From Collinsella sp. AF02-46-1 (lineage in GTDB: Bacteria; Actinomycetota; Coriobacteriia; Coriobacteriales; Coriobacteriaceae), in NCBI RefSeq assembly GCF_003465825.1, contig NZ_QSBV01000005.1, positions 1 through 64,000 on the forward strand: a stretch of 64,000 nt of DNA, in the 5' to 3' direction. The notes below the pieces were generated by a model. It did not search any database. It worked only from the letters and a program-made list of their open reading frames with translations, and was not told the origin of the DNA. Every line of letters starts with the position of its first letter. The stretch's first letter is position 1. The position numbers and the translations under genes are program-made. Shown one piece after another: positions 1 to 8,966 of the stretch.

Positions 1-148
1 TGAATGTGGGAGGTGTTCGGATAAAGTCGATAATCAAGGCCGGCCGGTGAGACCCAAACCCCGCCATGCTTCTTATGTGCAGTAAAGCTAATGCTGCTAA
101 AATACAAAGCGCTCATGTAGTTTAAACGCACGACGATAAGGAGCACCA
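1..148 (+). promoter_or_regulatory. Upstream region of ftsE with possible extended -10
   Basis: No gene can be supported here. TAAAAT at 98-103 is preceded by TGC, which makes a plausible extended -10 element, but no good -35 is visible at 17 bp. An AAGGAG ribosome site lies at about 138-143, just before the GTG start at 149. If an upstream gene such as prfB ends here, only its tail could be present, and I cannot confirm it. Confidence 0.3.
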
Positions 149-1369
149 GTGGGTAACCACTTCCGTACCTCCGGTGCGGGCGACGATGCCCCCAAGACGC
201 AGACAGGCGTCCAGGGCAGTCGTTTCGCCACTCCGGATTCAGAGGGCCAGCCTGTTGCTCAGGCCCCCGCTCAGCCGGCAGATCAGGCACAGCCGGCATC
301 CGATCCCTTTGCCTACAATCCCACCAGCGATGTCGCGCTTTCCGGCACGGCGGGTTTTGAGCCCGTTCAGGCCGTGACCGCTCGCGTGGAGCAGCCTCAG
401 GCTGGCGCCGCCACGCCGCAGCCTACCATGGCCGGCATTCCCGACCCCATGGCCCCTGCGACGCCGGTTCCTCAGCCTGCGCAGTCCGGTCTCTTTGCCG
501 CTATTCCCGATCCCACGCAGCCTGCTGCCCCGGTGGTCGAGAGCGATCAGGCCGCCGAGGTCGCAAGCCTCGATAACGCGCTCAACAACCCCGATTTTAC
601 GTCGGTGTTTGCGCCCATCGATCCGCAAGCCAGCCGCAAGAAGATGGCCAAGCAGGCCGGTGTCGAGCCCGTCATCCTTATGGAGCATGTCACCAAGATC
701 TATCCGGCACAGCCCAACAAGCCTGCACTCGACGACATCAACATCGAGATCTATCCGGGCGAGTTCGTCTTCCTGGTCGGTCATTCCGGCTCGGGTAAGA
801 CCACGCTGCTGTCGACGCTCAACCGCGACGTCAAGCCGACGAGCGGCCGCATCTTGGTTGCCGGTCAGGACCTCATGAAGATCAAGAACCGCAAGGTTCC
901 GTTCCTGCGCCGCCAGATTGGCGCCGTGTTCCAGGACTTTAAGCTTCTGCCGCAAAAGACCGCCTACGAAAACGTGGCGTTTGCCCTGCAGTGCATCGGC
1001 AAGCCCAAGGGCGTCATTCGCAGCCAGGTGCCGGAGGTGCTGCGTCTGGTCGGTCTGGCCGATCAGATGGACTCGCTGCCCGACCAGCTTTCCGGTGGCG
1101 AGCAGCAGCGCGTCGCCGTCGCCCGCGCTATGGTCAACCGTCCGCCGCTGCTGATCTGCGACGAGCCCACGGGTAACCTCGACCCGGCGATCTCGCTGGG
1201 CATCATGAAGCTGCTCGAGCGTATTAACCGCACCGGCACCACCGTGATCGTCGCCACGCACGACCGCGAGATGGTCGATAGCATGCACCGTCGCGTGATC
1301 GCCCTCGAGGGCGGCCACGTTATCCGCGACCAGGAGAGGGGAGGTTACGGCAACTATGGCACCAACTAA
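149..1369 (+). CDS. ftsE: Cell division ATP-binding protein FtsE with long N-terminal extension
   Basis: ATPase of the FtsEX complex, which couples ATP use at the septum to peptidoglycan hydrolase activation. The ABC domain begins near residue 175. It has Walker A GHSGSGKTT, signature LSGGEQQRVAVARA and Walker B LLICDEPTGNLD, all intact. The first ~170 residues are rich in Pro, Ala and Gln, look disordered and have no counterpart in the usual ~220-residue FtsE. The GTG start follows AAGGAG, and no later start has an equally good site before the ABC domain. The gene overlaps ftsX by 14 bp, so the pair is surely cotranscribed. Identity is secure; the role of the extension is unknown. Confidence 0.95.
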   Translation: MGNHFRTSGAGDDAPKTQTGVQGSRFATPDSEGQPVAQAPAQPADQAQPASDPFAYNPTSDVALSGTAGFEPVQAVTARVEQPQAGAATPQPTMAGIPDPMAPATPVPQPAQSGLFAAIPDPTQPAAPVVESDQAAEVASLDNALNNPDFTSVFAPIDPQASRKKMAKQAGVEPVILMEHVTKIYPAQPNKPALDDINIEIYPGEFVFLVGHSGSGKTTLLSTLNRDVKPTSGRILVAGQDLMKIKNRKVPFLRRQIGAVFQDFKLLPQKTAYENVAFALQCIGKPKGVIRSQVPEVLRLVGLADQMDSLPDQLSGGEQQRVAVARAMVNRPPLLICDEPTGNLDPAISLGIMKLLERINRTGTTVIVATHDREMVDSMHRRVIALEGGHVIRDQERGGYGNYGTN

Positions 1370-2276
1370 CGTGGGCTACTCCTTCAAAGAGGCAATCAGT
1401 CACTTCTTCCGTAACTGGACTACCTCGCTCGGCGCCGTCATCACGATCTTCCTTTCGCTGTTTATCATCGGCCTGTTCATCATGGGCTCCGCGATGCTGA
1501 ACTCCGTGATCGGCACCGTCGAGGATCAGGTTGTCATCAACGCGTTCATTAGCGATGACGCCGATCAGGCCGATGTTCAGGCTTTTGAGGCCGAGCTTAA
1601 GACGTGGAATAACGTCAAGTCCGTGACCTATAAGGACAAGGACGACGCGCTGGCCGAGTATACGAGCAAGATGTCGGGCAACGCCGACGCCACCATGAGC
1701 GCGCTCGATGGCCAGAACCCGCTGCCGGCTTCGTTTGCAATTGAGATGGACGATCCGTCCAAGGTCGAGAGCACGGCCCAGAAGCTCAAGAAGAACGCCG
1801 ACTTCCAGAAGATCGCGGATGACGGCGACGTCAACGCGAGCGTGCTGTACGGCCAGGAGGAAGTGAGCCGCCTGTTCCAGGTGACCAACTACATCCGCAT
1901 CGCCGCCGTGGTGCTCGTTGGCCTTTTGACCTTTATCGCATTCATCTTCATCAACAACACGATTCGCCTGTCCATCACGGCGCGTCGTCGTGAGATTGCG
2001 ATTATGCGTCTGGTCGGCGCCAGCAACGGCTTCATTCGCGGCCCGTTTATCACCGAGGGCGTACTGCAGGCCATTTTGGGCTCGCTGCTTTCCATCGGCG
2101 TTCTGGAGCTGCTGCGCAATCTGATGATTCCGCGTTTGCAGGAGAGCATCGGCTGGATGTCGTTTGCCCTGCCGATGCAGTACTACCTGGTGACCTATGC
2201 TGCGCTGATTCTGGTCGGCGTGATTATCGGTCTCTTTGGTTCTGCCATCGCCATGCGCCGCTACCTGCGCGTGTAG
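1356..2276 (+). CDS. ftsX: Cell division permease FtsX
   Basis: Membrane partner of FtsE, 306 residues. It shows the family layout: a short cytoplasmic start, TM1 near residues 22-48 (SLGAVITIFLSLFIIG), an extracellular domain of about 120 residues that in other bacteria contacts hydrolases, then three C-terminal membrane segments. The cytoplasmic RREIAIMRLVGAS stretch between TM2 and TM3 is typical of FtsX. The ATG lies inside the end of ftsE, with GAGGGGAGG upstream. A strong terminator follows the stop, so ftsEX is the end of its transcript. Confidence 0.95.
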   Translation: MAPTNVGYSFKEAISHFFRNWTTSLGAVITIFLSLFIIGLFIMGSAMLNSVIGTVEDQVVINAFISDDADQADVQAFEAELKTWNNVKSVTYKDKDDALAEYTSKMSGNADATMSALDGQNPLPASFAIEMDDPSKVESTAQKLKKNADFQKIADDGDVNASVLYGQEEVSRLFQVTNYIRIAAVVLVGLLTFIAFIFINNTIRLSITARRREIAIMRLVGASNGFIRGPFITEGVLQAILGSLLSIGVLELLRNLMIPRLQESIGWMSFALPMQYYLVTYAALILVGVIIGLFGSAIAMRRYLRV

Positions 2277-2300
2277 GCATGCCTGGAATTCATCCCTTCC

Positions 2301-2334
2301 AACGGGTCGTCTCTTGCGGGGCGGCCCGTTTTTT
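2301..2334 (+). terminator. Intrinsic terminator after ftsX
   Basis: AACGGGTCGTC pairs with GGCGGCCCGTT around a short loop and is followed by six T residues, 25 bp after the ftsX stop. Confidence 0.85.
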
Positions 2335-2365
2335 GATCCCTAGGGGACGGCAGGAAAACGGATCA
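2333..2365. repeat. Single arm of the GATCC/GGGGACGG repeat
   Basis: This 33-bp stretch reads TTGATCCCTAGGGGACGG followed by AGGAAAACGGATCA with one inserted C. It matches one arm of the large inverted repeat at 59103-59189, and a partial inverted copy lies near 45180. Here, as at 59.1 kb, it begins in the T-tract of an intrinsic terminator. Confidence 0.7.
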
Positions 2366-2411
2366 TTTGGGTAGACTCTTTGGAGTTCGCAATCGATAGT
2401 TAGGAGGCGCC

Positions 2412-4547
2412 ATGGGGCGCAATAACAAGCATAAGTGTGGAGCTCGCAATAAGCGCGGGCCGGTGCGCAGCGAACGCCGTCCGAGCCTGACCGGGCGCGT
2501 GCAGCTCCATGAGCATAGCGCCTACGTTGTAACCGAAAACGGCGACTACAAGGTCATGGGCCGCGGTAAGCGCGAGATCATGGATGGCGATACCGTTGCC
2601 GTGAGCATTAAGAACAGCCCGCACGGTGAGCGGCGCGCCGTGATCGAAGGCGTGGTTGAGCGCGCAGCCATAAGCGTGGTGGGTACGTACCAGACCGCTG
2701 GTCCGCTCGGTGTGATCGAGCCGCTCGATTCGCGCCTGAAGGCCGACTTCTTCATTCTGCCCGAGGATACCTCGGCGGATCGTCTGGGCGTTCACCCGGG
2801 TGATGCCGTTGTCGCGCGCATTTTGACCTACCCGACGCGCCTGGAATCGGGCACCGTGACGATCGAACGCCGCATTGGCGGAGATGACGCGCCCGATTTG
2901 GGCGTTCAATACGTGATGGCGCGTTACGGCTATACCGATAGCTATCCCGAGGCCGCGCTGGACGAGGCCGAGGGGCTTTCGCTCGATGTGTCCGCGGCGC
3001 TTAAGGACCCGCTCCGCCGCGATCTGCGCGACCGCTTTGTTATCACGATCGACCCGGTCGACGCGCGCGACTTTGACGATGCCATTTCGCTTGAGCGCAC
3101 GCCCGAGGGTGGCTACAAGCTGGGTGTGCATATCGCTGACGTTTCTCACTATGTGGCTTGGGACGGGCATATCGATCTTGAGGCTCGCCATCGTACGACA
3201 TCGGTGTATCTGGCCGATCGCGTGCTTCCCATGCTGCCCGAACGCCTGTCCTGTGACCTGTGTTCGCTTCGCCCTGACGAGGACCGTCTTGCGTTTACCG
3301 TTGACATTGAACTCGATGCGCAGGGTCGCGTGCGGCATTACGATCCGTACCCCAGCGTGATTCGCTCGCGTGTGCGTATGGACTATGACGGCGCCGAGGC
3401 GCTGCTGGTGCGTGCCGGCGCGGTGGAGTATGGGGTGCTGGAGGGTGCGGCCGAGGATGTTGCGGCTGCTGAGGCCTCGCGCGAGGAGGCGCTTGAGCGC
3501 GGTCTTGCGTGCGAGGAAACTGCTCGCGGCTATAACGTCGACCTCGGCGATTTTCTTGTCGCCGCCAACGAACTCGCCGAACTTCGCCGTCGTATTCGTC
3601 GTGCCCGCGGCTCAGTCGATTTTGACACGGCCGAGATTCGCGCTCTATTGGATGAGGACGGAGTACCCGTGCAGATTGTGGCGCGCGAGCGTTCGTGTGC
3701 CACGTCGCTTATCGAGGAAGCCATGCTACTCGCCAACGAGTGCGTTGCAGAGTGGCTGGCAGACCGTGATATCGAGGCCTGCTATCGCGTGCATGAGGAT
3801 CCGAGCCCCGATAGCCTGCACGGTGCCGCCGTTGCGCTGGCGCAGCTGGGCATCATCGACGATCGCCGTGCTGCCGGTATCGCCCTGGGGAGTCCCGATG
3901 AGCTACAGGCTGCAGTTGATGCTGCCGCCGGTACGGCCAACGCACCGCTCGTCAACACGCTGCTTCTGCGCAGCATGCAGCGCGCACTGTACAAGCCGCG
4001 CAACGAGGGCCACTTTGCGCTCGCCGCGCCGTGCTACTGTCACTTTACGAGTCCCATCCGTCGCTACCCCGATCTGGTGGTGCACCGCGTGCTCAAACTG
4101 CAGTTGGCCTATGAGCAGCTCGGCGGCAAGGACGCCCTGGTCCGTACACCGCGGCTGATCGGCAAGGGGCGCGAGTCGCTGCCGCGCATTCTGCCGCAGA
4201 TCTGCCGCGCATGCAGCGATGCCGAGCGCGCGGCAGATGCCGCTAGCCATGCGACGCAAAAGATCAAGATTGCCCAGTACTATGAGGATCGCCTGGGCGA
4301 GCGCTATGCCGGAACGGTCTCATGGGTCAGCAGCATGGGCCTCTTTGTGCGCTTGGACCTGACGCAAGTCGAAGGCTTGGTTTCGATCAAGAGTCTGGGC
4401 AACGAGTGGTTCGAGTTCGACGAGGATGCGCTTACGCTGACGGGCGCCGACACGGGGACTCGCTATGAACTGGGCCAGCGCGTGATTATCGAGGTTTCGC
4501 GCGTCAATACCACGCGTGGGCACTTGGACTTTAAGCTTATCCATTAG
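2412..4547 (+). CDS. rnr: Ribonuclease R
   Basis: 3'-to-5' exoribonuclease of the RNB/RNase II family, 711 residues, acting on structured RNA and in tmRNA-linked decay (smpB lies 8 kb downstream). Visible in order: a basic N-terminus with cold-shock-like domains; the RNB catalytic block with DPVDARDFDDAIS, which carries the metal-binding Asp residues, followed by HIADVSHYV; SPIRRYPDLVVHR near the end of the RNB domain; and a C-terminal S1 domain (YAGTVSWVSSMGLFVRL). The length fits RNase R better than RNase II. ATG is preceded by TAGGAGG. It stands alone between two terminators. Confidence 0.93.
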   Translation: MGRNNKHKCGARNKRGPVRSERRPSLTGRVQLHEHSAYVVTENGDYKVMGRGKREIMDGDTVAVSIKNSPHGERRAVIEGVVERAAISVVGTYQTAGPLGVIEPLDSRLKADFFILPEDTSADRLGVHPGDAVVARILTYPTRLESGTVTIERRIGGDDAPDLGVQYVMARYGYTDSYPEAALDEAEGLSLDVSAALKDPLRRDLRDRFVITIDPVDARDFDDAISLERTPEGGYKLGVHIADVSHYVAWDGHIDLEARHRTTSVYLADRVLPMLPERLSCDLCSLRPDEDRLAFTVDIELDAQGRVRHYDPYPSVIRSRVRMDYDGAEALLVRAGAVEYGVLEGAAEDVAAAEASREEALERGLACEETARGYNVDLGDFLVAANELAELRRRIRRARGSVDFDTAEIRALLDEDGVPVQIVARERSCATSLIEEAMLLANECVAEWLADRDIEACYRVHEDPSPDSLHGAAVALAQLGIIDDRRAAGIALGSPDELQAAVDAAAGTANAPLVNTLLLRSMQRALYKPRNEGHFALAAPCYCHFTSPIRRYPDLVVHRVLKLQLAYEQLGGKDALVRTPRLIGKGRESLPRILPQICRACSDAERAADAASHATQKIKIAQYYEDRLGERYAGTVSWVSSMGLFVRLDLTQVEGLVSIKSLGNEWFEFDEDALTLTGADTGTRYELGQRVIIEVSRVNTTRGHLDFKLIH

Positions 4548-4572
4548 CCAAATCTCGACTCATGGCGGGAGA

Positions 4573-4606
4573 GCGGAGGGCGGTCTTTCGGGGCCGCCCT
4601 CCGCAT
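4573..4606 (+). terminator. Terminator after rnr
   Basis: GCGGAGGGCGG and CCGCCCTCCGC form a strong stem around TCTTTCGGGG. The T-tract is short (ATTT), so termination may be only partial. Confidence 0.65.
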
Positions 4607-4666
4607 TTGGATCATAGCTACCTTGCCGTCCGCTCGGCCGCCCGCTTACCTGCTATTCGAGAGGTA

Positions 4667-4705
4667 AAACCTACCAAAATAAACCTGTCCCTTTTTGGCA
4701 GGTTT
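4667..4705. repeat. GTCCC-type palindrome upstream of the recombinase
   Basis: AAACCTG at 4681-4687 pairs with CAGGTTT at 4699-4705 around TCCCTTTTTGG. The preceding AAAACCTACCAAAA (from 4667) resembles the complement of the right half. This makes it a small member of the GTCCC-containing intergenic palindromes seen elsewhere in the window. It lies within 20 bp of the recombinase start, so a regulatory or recombination role is possible but unproven. Confidence 0.55.
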
Positions 4706-4724
4706 ACAAGAAAGCGGGGATGAG

Positions 4725-5330
4725 ATGGCGACGGTGTATGGTTATGCGCGGGTGAGTTCGCGCGATCAGAATCTGAATCGGCAGCTGGATGCGCTGGGCG
4801 CCTATGGCGTGGGCTCGGCGAATATTTATGCCGACCATGCGAGCGGCAAGGACTTCGATCGCCCGCGCTATCGCGAGCTGCTGCACATCCTGGGAGACGG
4901 GGACGTGCTGGTGGTGCTTTCTATCGACCGGCTTGGCCGTAATTACTCCGAGATTCTTGAGGAATGGCGACGCATTACCAAGGAGCTCGGGGTTGCCATT
5001 GTGGTGTTGGACATGCCATTGCTTGACACGCGCGCCAGGGCCAGCGGCGCGCCGGATGTGACCAATACCCTGATTGCCGATATTGTGCTACAACTGCTGA
5101 GCTACGTGGCGCAGGTGGAGCGCGAGAATATTCATCGGCGCCAAGCGGAGGGGATTGCAGCGGCGCGGGCGCGAGGGGTCCGTTTCGGTCGACCTCGCAA
5201 GCCGTGCCCTCCTCAGTTTGAGCTGGTACGCGATAGCTATGAGGCAGGCGATATTACCCGCAGCCAGGCAGCAAAGTGCCTGGGCGTGTGCGTGGGGACG
5301 TTCGATCGCTGGATGCGCGAGGCGGGGTAG
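4725..5330 (+). CDS. Serine recombinase (resolvase/invertase family)
   Basis: Small serine recombinase of 201 residues. The N-terminal catalytic domain begins MATVYGYARVSSRDQNL, with the nucleophilic Ser in the YARVSS motif and the conserved SIDRLGRNYSE block. A C-terminal helix-turn-helix follows GRPRKP (residues ~155-200), with SQAAKCLGVCVGTFDRWM as the recognition region. The size fits Hin/Gin-type invertases or Tn3-type resolvases, not large phage integrases. ATG 4725 follows GCGGGGA; an upstream TTG at 4695 lies inside a palindrome and is less likely. No transposase or phage genes are adjacent, so it is a stand-alone recombinase or a relic. A 26-bp palindrome lies 40 bp after its stop. 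Confidence 0.88.
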   Translation: MATVYGYARVSSRDQNLNRQLDALGAYGVGSANIYADHASGKDFDRPRYRELLHILGDGDVLVVLSIDRLGRNYSEILEEWRRITKELGVAIVVLDMPLLDTRARASGAPDVTNTLIADIVLQLLSYVAQVERENIHRRQAEGIAAARARGVRFGRPRKPCPPQFELVRDSYEAGDITRSQAAKCLGVCVGTFDRWMREAG

Positions 5331-5369
5331 AGGTTTGCGGCACGTCCGATTGGCGCCCACGCGAGGCGG

Positions 5370-5395
5370 TATCGGTAACAGCCCTGTTACCGATA
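5370..5395. repeat. 26-bp near-perfect palindrome, candidate crossover site
   Basis: TATCGGTAACAG and CTGTTACCGATA are perfect 12-bp inverted half-sites around a 2-bp centre, CC. That geometry (12+2+12) matches crossover sites of Hin/Gin-type serine invertases, which cut with a 2-bp stagger. There is no T-tract, so it is a poor terminator. I did not see a second copy in this window. Confidence 0.55.
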
Positions 5396-5575
5396 ATGCG
5401 ACCTCGTTGAAATATTTTGTGTCGCGCGTATTTCCGAGCGGTCGGATTTGAGGGGCGAGCGGTAGAACGCTCGCCCTTTGTGCGCCACGATGCGGCACAA
5501 TGTACCGTAAAAGCTGTTTATATCCGGTACGAATCGTTCGTTGGTCTTTAATTCTTCTCAAGGGAGGTGTTTGAG

Positions 5576-6427
5576 ATGGCAAACGGATTGCTTTTGCGGC
5601 TTCGCGAGCGTGAGCTCAGCGCGAGCCCGGCGGAACGCAATGTCATCGAATATGTAAGCGCTCATCCGCACGAGGTGGTCGGGCTGTCCGTCCGCGGTCT
5701 TGCCGATGCCACGTTCTCCTCGCCCTCGAGCATTTTGCGCTTTTGCAAGCGCTTGGGTTTTGCGGGCTACAAGGAGTTCCAGCGCGAACTGATTGCCGAG
5801 CTGGCGCTCTTGGGTGACAAGAAAGACGTTGCCCTCGAGGACATCTCCATGGATGACAGCGTCGAACGTATCGTGGGGAAGGTGATGAAAAGCAACGTGC
5901 GCACGATCGAAGCGACGGCGCGAACGCTCGATTACACCGTCTTGGAGCGATGCGCGGCCTATCTTAAGCGGGCACGCGCAGTCAATCTGTTCGGTATCGG
6001 TGCCTCTCGTTTGGTCGCGCACGATCTGGCACAAAAGCTCATGCGTGTCGACAAAGAGTGCCATCTGTACGACGACTGGCATGATCAGCTCTTGTGTGCC
6101 AAGAACATGCATGAGGGCGATATGGCAATCGCCTTTAGCTACTCGGGCTTGACGCAAGAGGTGCTGGACTGCACCGCCGAGGCCCAACGTCACAACTGTC
6201 CCGTTGTGGCCGTTACCAAAGTAGATGGATCATCCAAGCTTGCCACCGTGGCCGATGCCGTGCTCGGCGTCGCTGCGAGTGAACCCTTGGTCCGCAGCGG
6301 TGCCATGGCTTCGCGTATGGCCCAGCTTATGGTTGTCGATGCCCTGTACGCTGCTTACGTTGCCAGCGACTACGAACGGGCGACGCATGTCATTAAGCAA
6401 AACTACATCGAGAAACAGGAAAGATGA
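5576..6427 (+). CDS. murR: RpiR/MurR-family regulator of MurNAc use
   Basis: Transcription regulator, 283 residues. The N-terminal HTH_6 domain spans ~1-80 (ASPAERNVIEYVSAHPHEV, then SSPSSILRFCKRLGF as the recognition part). A C-terminal SIS sugar-phosphate domain spans ~120-270 (GIGASRLVAHDLAQKL, AFSYSGLTQEVL). The family senses phosphosugars; with murQ 10 bp downstream, MurNAc-6-phosphate is the likely ligand. ATG 5576 has GGGAGGTG at 5562-5569; the GTG at 5567 lies inside that site and is rejected. GAAATA (5409) and TATTTC (5429) upstream could be operator halves, but this is weak. Confidence 0.85.
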   Translation: MANGLLLRLRERELSASPAERNVIEYVSAHPHEVVGLSVRGLADATFSSPSSILRFCKRLGFAGYKEFQRELIAELALLGDKKDVALEDISMDDSVERIVGKVMKSNVRTIEATARTLDYTVLERCAAYLKRARAVNLFGIGASRLVAHDLAQKLMRVDKECHLYDDWHDQLLCAKNMHEGDMAIAFSYSGLTQEVLDCTAEAQRHNCPVVAVTKVDGSSKLATVADAVLGVAASEPLVRSGAMASRMAQLMVVDALYAAYVASDYERATHVIKQNYIEKQER

Positions 6428-6437
6428 GGTGAATGAA

Positions 6438-7361
<924 letters not shown>

Positions 7362-7418
7362 GTGTGCGGCGTGAGCTGATATGACATCCAGACGAGATAC
7401 CCAATACAAGGAGGAGTT

Positions 7419-8849
7419 ATGACGAACAAAGAGCTGGCTCAAAAGCTGCTGGACCTTTTGGGCGGTAAAGACAACGTGCTCGCAAACGCGGCGTGCATGA
7501 CGCGCCTGCGCGTGACCGTCAAAGACACGGGCAACGTCGACACGGAGGGCATTAAGGCACTCGACGGCGTGATGGGCCTGGTCGAGGACGACACGATGCA
7601 GATCGTGCTGGGTCCGGGCAAGGTGAATAAGGTGCTCGAGGAGTGCTCCAAGCTCACCGGCCTTGCGAAAGGCGTTGCCGACGAGAGCGTGGTTGACGCT
7701 GCGGCCACAAACAAGGCCGCGCAGAAGGCCAAATACGAGTCTAAGCCGGTTCAGGCCTTCCTCAAGAAGATTTCCAATGTCTTCGTCGCCCTGCTTCCCG
7801 GCATCATTGCGGCTGGTCTCATCAACGGTATCTGCAACGTCATTAACGTCTCGACGGCAGGCGCGCTTGCAGGCGAGTGGTGGTACCAGGGCATTCGTTC
7901 CATGGGCTGGGCCTTGTTTGCCTATCTGCCCATCTTGGTGGGCTATAACGCGGCACGTGAGTTTGGTGGCTCCGCTGCGCTGGGCGGCATCGCCGGCATG
8001 ATGTGTATCGCCAACAGTGCTATGCCCCTGCTTGCGCCTGGTGCGGCTGATCCTGCCACTGCCATTCTGCTGCCGCTCACCAATGCGCAGTACAACCCCG
8101 CAGCGGGCGGCATGATCGCGGCTCTTATCGCTGGCGCATTTTTTGCCTGGATGGAGCGTCAGATTCGCAAGGTTATGCCCAACGCACTCGACACGTTCTT
8201 GTCCCCGCTGCTGGTGCTCATCATCGGCGCCTTTGCTCTGATGCTCGTCATCCAGCCGGTTGGCGCATGGCTGACGACTGCCATCTTTAGCGTTTTGACC
8301 TTTATCTTCGAGAAGCTGGGCGTCCTGGGCGGCTATATCCTGTCGGCAGGCTTCTTGCCGCTGGTTTCCGTCGGCCTGCATCAGGCGCTCACGCCGATCC
8401 ACGCTATGCTCAACGATCCCGACGGCGCTACCAAGGGCATCAATTACTTGCTCCCCATCCTTATGATGGCTGGCGGCGGCCAGGTCGGTGCCGGTTTGGC
8501 GCTGTACTTTAAGACCAAGAACGCCAAGCTCAAGAAGTACGTCGCAGAGTCCATTCCCGTTGGCATCCTGGGTGTGGGCGAGCCTCTGATGTATGCCGTT
8601 ACGCTGCCGCTCGTTCGTCCGTTTGTAACGGCCTGCCTGGGTGCCGGATTTGGCGGCGCGCTCGCGGCGCTGCTTCACATCGGCACGGTTTCTCAGGGCG
8701 TTTCCGGTCTGTTTGGCCTGCTGATCGTCGTTCCTGGCCAGCAGCTCGGCTACGTTGCCGCTATGCTGCTTGCCTATGCCGCCGGCTTTGTCCTGACGTG
8801 GTTCTTTGGCGTCGACGAGCAGAAGATCAATGAGTTCTTTGGCGAGTAG
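7419..8849 (+). CDS. murP: PTS EIIBC transporter, probably MurNAc-specific (MurP-like)
   Basis: Phosphotransferase permease of 476 residues. An EIIB domain comes first (residues ~1-80), with the phosphorylated Cys at residue 26 in NAACMTRLRV. A long EIIC membrane domain from ~110 to the end follows, with about ten hydrophobic segments. There is no EIIA domain, as in MurP and sucrose-type systems that borrow glucose EIIA; one is encoded at 34.3 kb. Substrate assignment comes from location between murQ and mupG; sequence alone would allow sucrose or another glucoside. ATG follows AAGGAGGAG. Confidence 0.82.
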   Translation: MTNKELAQKLLDLLGGKDNVLANAACMTRLRVTVKDTGNVDTEGIKALDGVMGLVEDDTMQIVLGPGKVNKVLEECSKLTGLAKGVADESVVDAAATNKAAQKAKYESKPVQAFLKKISNVFVALLPGIIAAGLINGICNVINVSTAGALAGEWWYQGIRSMGWALFAYLPILVGYNAAREFGGSAALGGIAGMMCIANSAMPLLAPGAADPATAILLPLTNAQYNPAAGGMIAALIAGAFFAWMERQIRKVMPNALDTFLSPLLVLIIGAFALMLVIQPVGAWLTTAIFSVLTFIFEKLGVLGGYILSAGFLPLVSVGLHQALTPIHAMLNDPDGATKGINYLLPILMMAGGGQVGAGLALYFKTKNAKLKKYVAESIPVGILGVGEPLMYAVTLPLVRPFVTACLGAGFGGALAALLHIGTVSQGVSGLFGLLIVVPGQQLGYVAAMLLAYAAGFVLTWFFGVDEQKINEFFGE

Positions 8850-8916
8850 TTTGATATCGCGAGCCGTGTTGCTCGGGGTTCGCGGCGCGCGGCAGATTTC
8901 TTGATGCTATGGTTGT

Positions 8917-8950
8917 GCCGGCGGGGCTAACTGCTCCGCCGGCCTTTTTT
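8917..8950 (+). terminator. Intrinsic terminator between murP and mupG
   Basis: GCCGGCGG and CCGCCGGC pair around GGCTAACTGCT, followed by CTTTTTT. The ribosome site of mupG starts right after it, so read-through or a further start must serve mupG. Confidence 0.8.
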
Positions 8951-8966
8951 AAAGGAGCGTTGTAGC

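Noticed and set aside
6225..6437. Longer murQ start inside murR
   Set aside because: The upstream part reads the murR gene in a shifted frame, and GAGGTG sits before the ATG at 6438.
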